DNA of 64,000 bases, taken from positions 34,496-98,495 of the forward strand of contig CALFWB010000040.1 in the NCBI GenBank assembly GCA_937928795.1, given 5' to 3'. Each line of letters opens with the position of its first letter. The first letter of the stretch is position 1. The notes under the pieces were generated by a model. That model searched no databases. It was not told the DNA's origin and saw nothing but the letters and a program-made list of their open reading frames with translations. This stretch comes from an uncultured Anaerolineales bacterium (GTDB lineage: Bacteria > Chloroflexota > Anaerolineae > Anaerolineales > UBA4823). This document shows positions 59,793 to 64,000 of the stretch, piece by piece. The position numbers and the translations under genes are program-made.

Positions 59793-61034
59793 TTACTCCT
59801 GAACTTGGCTGAGGATGATCGAGGCGTTGTGTCCACCAAAACCAAATGAGTTGGAGAGGATATGCTTGATCCTTGCTGACCGCCCGATGTTCGGCACATA
59901 ATCCAAATCGCACTCTGGATCGGGGGTTTCATAATTGATGGTGGGAGGAATAAATTGATGTTGTAAGGCAAGGACACAAATCACAGCCTCCAAAGCGCCG
60001 GAGGCACCGAGTAGATGGCCGCTCATAGATTTGGTCGAAGAGATAGGAACTCTGTAGGCTTGTTCGCCGAAAACAGCCCTAATTGCTGCCGTTTCGCTTT
60101 TATCATTGAGCGGAGTGCTTGTGCCATGCGCGTTGATATAGTCGATCTGACTAGGCTCTAATCCTGCGTCGGCTAAGGCAAGTCGCATACACTGAGCAGC
60201 GCCATAGCCGTTCTCGGCCGGCGCCGAGACATGATAGGCATCGTTGGTGTGCCCATAACCGCTAACCTCGGCAAGGATGGTAGCGCGGCGCGTTCTGGCG
60301 AATTCCAGCTCTTCCAGAACCAGCACGGCGGCTCCCTCGCCCATAACAAATCCATCCCGATGAAGGTCAAACGGGCGGGAAGCGCGCTGCGGATCGTCAT
60401 TGCGCGTGGAAAGAGCGCCCATCACACTCATCCCAGCCATCGCAACGGGCAAAATGGCAGCTTCGCTTCCGCCAGCCAGCATGACATCAGCCTGCCCACG
60501 GCGGATCATCTCGGTGGCTTCGCCGATGGCGTTATTGCCGGTTGCACAGGCAGTGATCACGGCTAGGTTGGGCCCGCGCAGTCCGTAATGGATGGCGATC
60601 ATGCTGCCGGCGCTATCGGGCAACATCATCGGAACCAGAAAAGGACTGACGCGGCTCGGCCCTTTTTCCTGAAATACGTGGTATTGTTCGATCAAGGTAT
60701 GCAGCCCACCAATGCCGGTGCCGATCACAGCGCCGATCCGATCGCGGTTTTGGTCATCAATAACGAGATTCGCTTGCTTAAGCGCTTGTTGGGCGGAAGC
60801 AAGCGCAAATTGGGTGTAACGGTCCATCTTGCGCGCTTCTCGATTTCCAAATAGCGCTGCTGCGTCGAAATCCTTCACTTCAGCGGCAATTTTCGATTTG
60901 TGCTCGCTAGGGTCAAACTGGGTAATCGGACCGACGCCCGAAATCCCCTTAGAAACCGACTCCCAAAGCGAAAGGATATCATTTCCAAGCGGGCTTATAC
61001 ACCCTAAGCCGGTAATAACAACCCGACGGCGCAT
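59793..61034 (-). CDS. fabF: 3-oxoacyl-ACP synthase II
   Basis: This 413-residue protein starts MRRRVVITGLGCISPLGND and has the Cys-His-His triad in TACATGNNAIGEA, NAHGTSTPLND and SGHLLGASGALEA. It elongates acyl-ACP with malonyl-ACP. The start at 61034 is chosen because GGAGG lies upstream at ~6 bp. It is the first gene of fabF-fabH. Confidence 0.97.
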   Translation of the reverse strand: MRRRVVITGLGCISPLGNDILSLWESVSKGISGVGPITQFDPSEHKSKIAAEVKDFDAAALFGNREARKMDRYTQFALASAQQALKQANLVIDDQNRDRIGAVIGTGIGGLHTLIEQYHVFQEKGPSRVSPFLVPMMLPDSAGSMIAIHYGLRGPNLAVITACATGNNAIGEATEMIRRGQADVMLAGGSEAAILPVAMAGMSVMGALSTRNDDPQRASRPFDLHRDGFVMGEGAAVLVLEELEFARTRRATILAEVSGYGHTNDAYHVSAPAENGYGAAQCMRLALADAGLEPSQIDYINAHGTSTPLNDKSETAAIRAVFGEQAYRVPISSTKSMSGHLLGASGALEAVICVLALQHQFIPPTINYETPDPECDLDYVPNIGRSARIKHILSNSFGFGGHNASIILSQVQE

Positions 61035-61125
61035 CCTATCCTCCAAATTCAAAAGGTCTAAACCATTCTCTATGCTTAACCCCCAAGTTTCAGAATCGAT
61101 TTGTGGACGTTAATTTTGGTGGAAC

Positions 61126-62328
61126 TTAATTCTCCGGATGTTCGGGATATTGAGACTGGTTTTGGACGATTTGACGGATGTGAATGCGGTCATGCGCAGC
61201 AATGATTCCAACCAGCTCTTGCAGCGTCGTTGGACCGAAGATCGCATGGCGCACTTTTTGACCCCAAGCTTTGGGAGGCAATTCTTGTAAAATAGCGATC
61301 AACTCAAGACGCGCTTGGATAAATTCTCTCAATGCTTGTTCTCCGTTTTGCTCGCGATAATTGCGTTGTTCTGCCCACCGATCGGTGTCAATGCCAGCCA
61401 GAAATGGGTTAGGCGTCTCAAGAACTTTGCGAAGGCGCGGCAGATTGACTTCTAGTTCAACATCCCGCAAGTGACATAAGATTTCCGTCTGACACCATTC
61501 GCGTTCTTGGAAGCGCATGTTCCAGTGCCGATGAGGTAATTTCTTGCACAAGTAGGGAAGAGCAGCCGGCGTGGATTTCAGAGTCGCCAAAATGGCTTCG
61601 ACCGAAGAATAATTTGGCAGAATTTCTTCTTGAGGAGTCCGATCGACCCAGGCTAAGACATCGCTTAGCTTCCCGCCTATGGTGTTGGCTTGGTCGGGGT
61701 TTGCGGCGACAAGAAAGGTTGGGATACCGACCTTCTTCGCCGGGATGATATCCATCTCGAGATCGTTGCCGACCATGGCTACACCTTGTTCTCGCCAGCC
61801 GCTGCGCGCTAAGAGCTCCATAAAGAAAGCGGGATTGGGTTTGGCGAAGTGAAAGGTTTCGTAAGAAGCGATGAGTCGAAAGCGGGGAATAGCATCCTCC
61901 AGGCCAGCCCATTTCAAGCGGTGCAGATTGGCAAGCAGCGGAAATAAAGGATTAGTTGCTAAAATCAGATCGTAGTTACGCCTTAGGGCTTCCTGCACCA
62001 ATTCCACTGCACCGGGCATTGGGCGGGTCAGCCCTTGAAGTTCATTAAACCGCCTTTGGTAGAATTCCTCAATCTCATCGAACACTTGAGCTTGGTCAAT
62101 GCCTACCGCCGGATAAAAAGTCTGGTCAAAAATTTCTTTGAGCGTCCGGTCGGGGCGGTCGTTTGAGAGCATGATCTGAGTCGCCCGCAAGAGCTGTTTG
62201 ACCAAATGGTCGGGCGAGATTTTCTCAGCCAGATGTTTCGATAGAACTTGCAGGTAAGCAGGCAGGAAGGTCTCCATATCGTTTTGGAGAAGGGTGTCGT
62301 CAAGGTCAAGCAGCAGTGTCAGCGTCAT
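61126..62328 (-). CDS. HAD hydrolase fused to a DinB-like domain
   Basis: This 400-residue protein begins with a HAD domain (LLLDLDDTLLQND motif I, ATNPLFPL motif II, AKPNPAFFMELL motif III, VGNDLEMDIIPAKKVG motif IV; about 1-230). It continues with a C-terminal helical domain (about 250-395) carrying spaced His residues (LCHLRDVE, IIAAHDRIHIRQI), the metal-binding pattern of the DinB/YfiT superfamily. The enzyme activity of the combination is unknown. AGGAG lies ~7 bp before the chosen ATG. It overlaps the Cys-rich gene by 23 bp, in the efp operon. Confidence 0.78.
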   Translation of the reverse strand: MTLTLLLDLDDTLLQNDMETFLPAYLQVLSKHLAEKISPDHLVKQLLRATQIMLSNDRPDRTLKEIFDQTFYPAVGIDQAQVFDEIEEFYQRRFNELQGLTRPMPGAVELVQEALRRNYDLILATNPLFPLLANLHRLKWAGLEDAIPRFRLIASYETFHFAKPNPAFFMELLARSGWREQGVAMVGNDLEMDIIPAKKVGIPTFLVAANPDQANTIGGKLSDVLAWVDRTPQEEILPNYSSVEAILATLKSTPAALPYLCKKLPHRHWNMRFQEREWCQTEILCHLRDVELEVNLPRLRKVLETPNPFLAGIDTDRWAEQRNYREQNGEQALREFIQARLELIAILQELPPKAWGQKVRHAIFGPTTLQELVGIIAAHDRIHIRQIVQNQSQYPEHPEN

Positions 62329-62659
62329 CGTCTTCTCCTGGTAAGGTAAAAGGAAGAGGGTGGCATTCGCCACAGCCGATAAAAGGTTCGGAAACAAGAC
62401 GTTCGGTTTTGGTGCAATAAGCTGTCACCTGCACTTGTTGCTTAAGAAAGGGAAAAGGCCGGGTCAGGCGCGGCCGTAATTCCATATAAGAGCAGGCATT
62501 TGCCAGACGGATATCGGGCACCGGGCAGGAGTGACATAAACTCGGCTTCCAAGGCAAAGGCGGAAGGGCAGCATCAAGCAGGCGGCACTCCTCGACCTTA
62601 CGCCCGCGATAATAATCCCCGTAAAAGTAGGGGCACTCTTTGCCGGCTGGGGTTTTCAT
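62306..62659 (-). CDS. Small cysteine-rich protein in the efp operon, unknown function
   Basis: This 117-residue protein has eight Cys, two as CxxC pairs (SLCHSC and GCGEC) and others at ECPYFYGDYYRGRKVEEC and NACSY. The spacing suggests metal (Zn or Fe-S) binding. Its start overlaps the efp stop (ATGA) and its end overlaps the HAD-DinB start, so the three genes are tightly coupled. I do not recognise the family. Confidence 0.7.
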   Translation of the reverse strand: MKTPAGKECPYFYGDYYRGRKVEECRLLDAALPPLPWKPSLCHSCPVPDIRLANACSYMELRPRLTRPFPFLKQQVQVTAYCTKTERLVSEPFIGCGECHPLPFTLPGEDDDADTAA

Positions 62660-63216
62660 CCGACGCGGGTCACATAGGTGCCGGTGCGGGTATCGATTCG
62701 GATGGTGTCACCTACCTCAACAAAATTCGGCACTTGAACTTGTAAGCCACTTTCAGTGGTTACCCGCTTGGTTACGCCGGTTGCCGTATCGCCACGCACA
62801 GCAACCTCGGCTTCCGTGACAACCATGTCTACCGTCACAGGCAATTCAATGTCGATCGGTTCGCCGTTATAGAAGGTGAGCTTTAGTTCGAGTCCTTCCT
62901 TCAGGTAAGCGGCGTTTTCGCCAATCACTTCAGCAGGGATGGCGGGCTGGTCATAGGTTTCTGTGTCCATAAAATGATACAAACTACCATCGAAGTACAG
63001 AAACTGAACGTTGTGATAATCCAGACGGACATCTTGCACGCGGTCGCCAGAAATGAAAGTTTTTTCTAAAGTAGCGCCGCTGCGCAGATCACGGGCTTTA
63101 ACTCGAATGGTAGCTTTGCCCCGCCCCGGCTTGTGATGCTCGTATTCTAAGACTTTATATAAATTTCCGTCGAGTTCAAAGGTAACTCCTTTGCGCAGGT
63201 CGTTTACATCAATCAT
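62656..63216 (-). CDS. efp: Elongation factor P
   Basis: The 186-residue protein has the three OB-like domains of EF-P: MIDVNDLRKGVTFELDGNLY, the loop HHKPGRGKATIRVKARDL and the C-terminal GDTIRIDTRTGTYVTRV. It rescues ribosomes stalled on polyproline. The tip of the loop is Arg32 (PGRGK), where E. coli and Bacillus have a modified Lys. The start at 63216 is the family N-terminus; the longer frame is spurious. Confidence 0.97.
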   Translation of the reverse strand: MIDVNDLRKGVTFELDGNLYKVLEYEHHKPGRGKATIRVKARDLRSGATLEKTFISGDRVQDVRLDYHNVQFLYFDGSLYHFMDTETYDQPAIPAEVIGENAAYLKEGLELKLTFYNGEPIDIELPVTVDMVVTEAEVAVRGDTATGVTKRVTTESGLQVQVPNFVEVGDTIRIDTRTGTYVTRVG

Positions 63217-63252
63217 AGAAAGCCTTTCTGATTGAAAATTGGATTTTGCGTG

Positions 63253-63281
63253 ATTATATTCCAGCCTCAAAGGCATGGCAA
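63253..63281 (-). promoter_or_regulatory. Sigma-70-type promoter of efp
   Basis: On the minus strand, TTGCCA (63281-63276), a 17-bp spacer and TATAAT (63258-63253), 36 bp before the ATG. MITE copy 5 begins 16 bp upstream of the -35. Confidence 0.7.
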
Positions 63282-63297
63282 GTGTCAATCTTGGTAG

Positions 63298-63375
63298 GTG
63301 TCCACGCAAAAGTTGTAGGACAACTCAATGAGTTGTTCTACAAAGCAATGTTGCCAACAACTTTTGAGTGCACAG
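63298..63375. mobile_element. 78-bp palindromic MITE, copy 5 (inverse orientation)
   Basis: The ends are GTGTCCACGCAAAAG and TTTTGAGTGCACAG (last base diverged), flanked by a perfect 9-bp duplication TCTTGGTAG (63289-63297 and 63376-63384). It lies between divergent efp and the response regulator. Confidence 0.92.
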
Positions 63376-63467
63376 TCTTGGTAGCCATAGCCGACTCCAC
63401 CGAGTTCTGTCTTAAGGAATGTGGTAAACTATCTTTTGAAGAGTGTAGGCGCACAGGAAGAGAAAAC

Positions 63468-63860
63468 ATGAAGAAAAAGATCGTCTATGTTGAAGATGAG
63501 CCCGAGATGATAGATCTCGTGCGCTTAATTTTGGGGCGCAAAGGCTATGAGGTGATTGGTGCCAACGGCGGGCGGGAAGGGATGCGGATCATCCAAATCG
63601 AGCAACCAGATTTGGTCCTGCTCGACCTGATGATGCCAGACATGGATGGCTGGGATGTCTATCACCAACTGCGAGCGGATGAAAATACGAAGTCGTTGCC
63701 GGTGATTGTGATCACCGCTCGGGCGCAAAATATCGACCGCGTTTTGGGCTTGGAAATTGCCAAAGTAGATGATTACCTTGCCAAACCCTTCACGCCGCAG
63801 GAACTCCTAGAAAGCGTTGCTAGGATCTTTGCCAGTGGCGATACAACGCTTGACGATTAA
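63468..63860 (+). CDS. Single-domain response regulator (CheY-like)
   Basis: This 130-residue receiver domain has acidic pocket EDEP near residue 9, phospho-acceptor Asp in LVLLDLMMPDMDGWDV, Thr in VIVITA and Lys in LAKPFTPQE. It carries no output domain, so it acts by protein contact. The start at 63468 gives the standard MKKKIVYVEDEP; the longer frame runs back through the MITE and efp promoter. No kinase is adjacent. Confidence 0.92.
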   Translation: MKKKIVYVEDEPEMIDLVRLILGRKGYEVIGANGGREGMRIIQIEQPDLVLLDLMMPDMDGWDVYHQLRADENTKSLPVIVITARAQNIDRVLGLEIAKVDDYLAKPFTPQELLESVARIFASGDTTLDD

Positions 63861-63865
63861 GCAAG

Positions 63866-64000
63866 ATGAGCATAGATGCATGGATCGAAGTTGGGTACGG
63901 TCAAAAGCCCCTCAATCCTCCTTTGTCCTTAAGGGTATGTCGAACCTTTGCGTCACGCTTACGAGGCTTTTTATTCTCTCCTCCTCCGTCTTTGGATCAA
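63866..64000 (+). CDS. DUF192-like protein (partial, runs off the window)
   Basis: Forty-five codons are visible: MSIDAWIEVGYGQKPLNPPL then SLRVCRTFASRLRGFLFSPP. The C-R-T-F-x-S-R-L-R-G-F pattern resembles the N-terminus of DUF192 proteins (A-x-T-F-x-x-R-L-x-G-L-M). The start lies 5 bp after the response-regulator stop, so it is likely co-transcribed. The call is tentative because most of the gene is missing. Confidence 0.5.
   Translation, partial: MSIDAWIEVGYGQKPLNPPLSLRVCRTFASRLRGFLFSPPPSLDQ

Noticed and set aside
63246..63467. 74-residue N-terminal extension of the response regulator
   Set aside because: It crosses the efp promoter and MITE copy 5; a receiver domain begins at the conventional MKKKIVYVEDEP.

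Overview
The window reads as a chromosomal segment of a Chloroflexota bacterium, most likely class Anaerolineae. This is an inference from gene content and style: Ala/Gln-rich lipoproteins with Cys lipoboxes, SPFH-like membrane proteins, a B. subtilis FabL-type enoyl-ACP reductase, a type I-beta DAHP synthase, a shikimate kinase/dehydroquinate synthase fusion, Liv and Opp transport operons, and dispersed palindromic repeats. No rRNA, phage, CRISPR or complete insertion sequence is present. The only tRNA is tRNA-Lys(CUU).

Layout. 1-3.7 kb: a partial lipoate ligase-like gene and two SPFH-like membrane proteins (minus strand). 4-12.2 kb: an L,D-transpeptidase, an HD-GYP regulator, a P1 peptidase, tRNA-Lys, a HAD phosphatase with a small membrane ORF, a bactofilin-like protein, an ECF sigma/anti-sigma pair and a Nudix hydrolase. 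12.4-21.8 kb: an HtrA-like lipoprotein protease, a secreted hypothetical protein, and a minus-strand operon nadK / zinc-finger membrane protein / recN / degenerate class A PBP. 22-30 kb: a C69-type Ntn hydrolase and a complete branched-chain amino acid ABC operon. 31-37.5 kb: a complete oligopeptide ABC operon. 37.7-41.1 kb: an orphan DNA methyltransferase, then guaB-alr on the minus strand. 41.4-53.5 kb: a long aromatic amino acid operon (chorismate mutase, DAHP synthase, tyrA, aroA, aroE, aminotransferase, aroC, aroKB, aroQ, then an epimerase, a GNAT and an NSAR/OSBS-like enolase). 53.5-64 kb: a cyclase, a PEBP lipoprotein, a broken toxin-antitoxin pair, fabL, ftsH, fabF-fabH, an efp operon, a response regulator and a partial DUF192-like gene.

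The main discovery is in front of the aromatic operon. A consensus promoter (41408-41436) is followed within 8 bp by a 25-codon ORF with no Shine-Dalgarno site whose product has 10 aromatic residues, 9 of them within positions 4-14. A 10-bp hairpin plus T-run follows at 41556-41586. The last part of the peptide-coding sequence (41497-41513) can form an alternative 15-bp pairing with the terminator hairpin (41563-41578). This is a ribosome-stalling transcription attenuator, apparently driven by a leaderless leader peptide and placed to control the whole shikimate/Phe/Tyr pathway.

Two other patterns run through the window. Five copies of a 78-bp palindromic MITE, four with perfect 9-bp target duplications, lie in intergenic regions, most of them upstream of genes. 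Several transcription units have a -10 box 6-11 bp before the start codon and no Shine-Dalgarno site, pointing to leaderless mRNAs.
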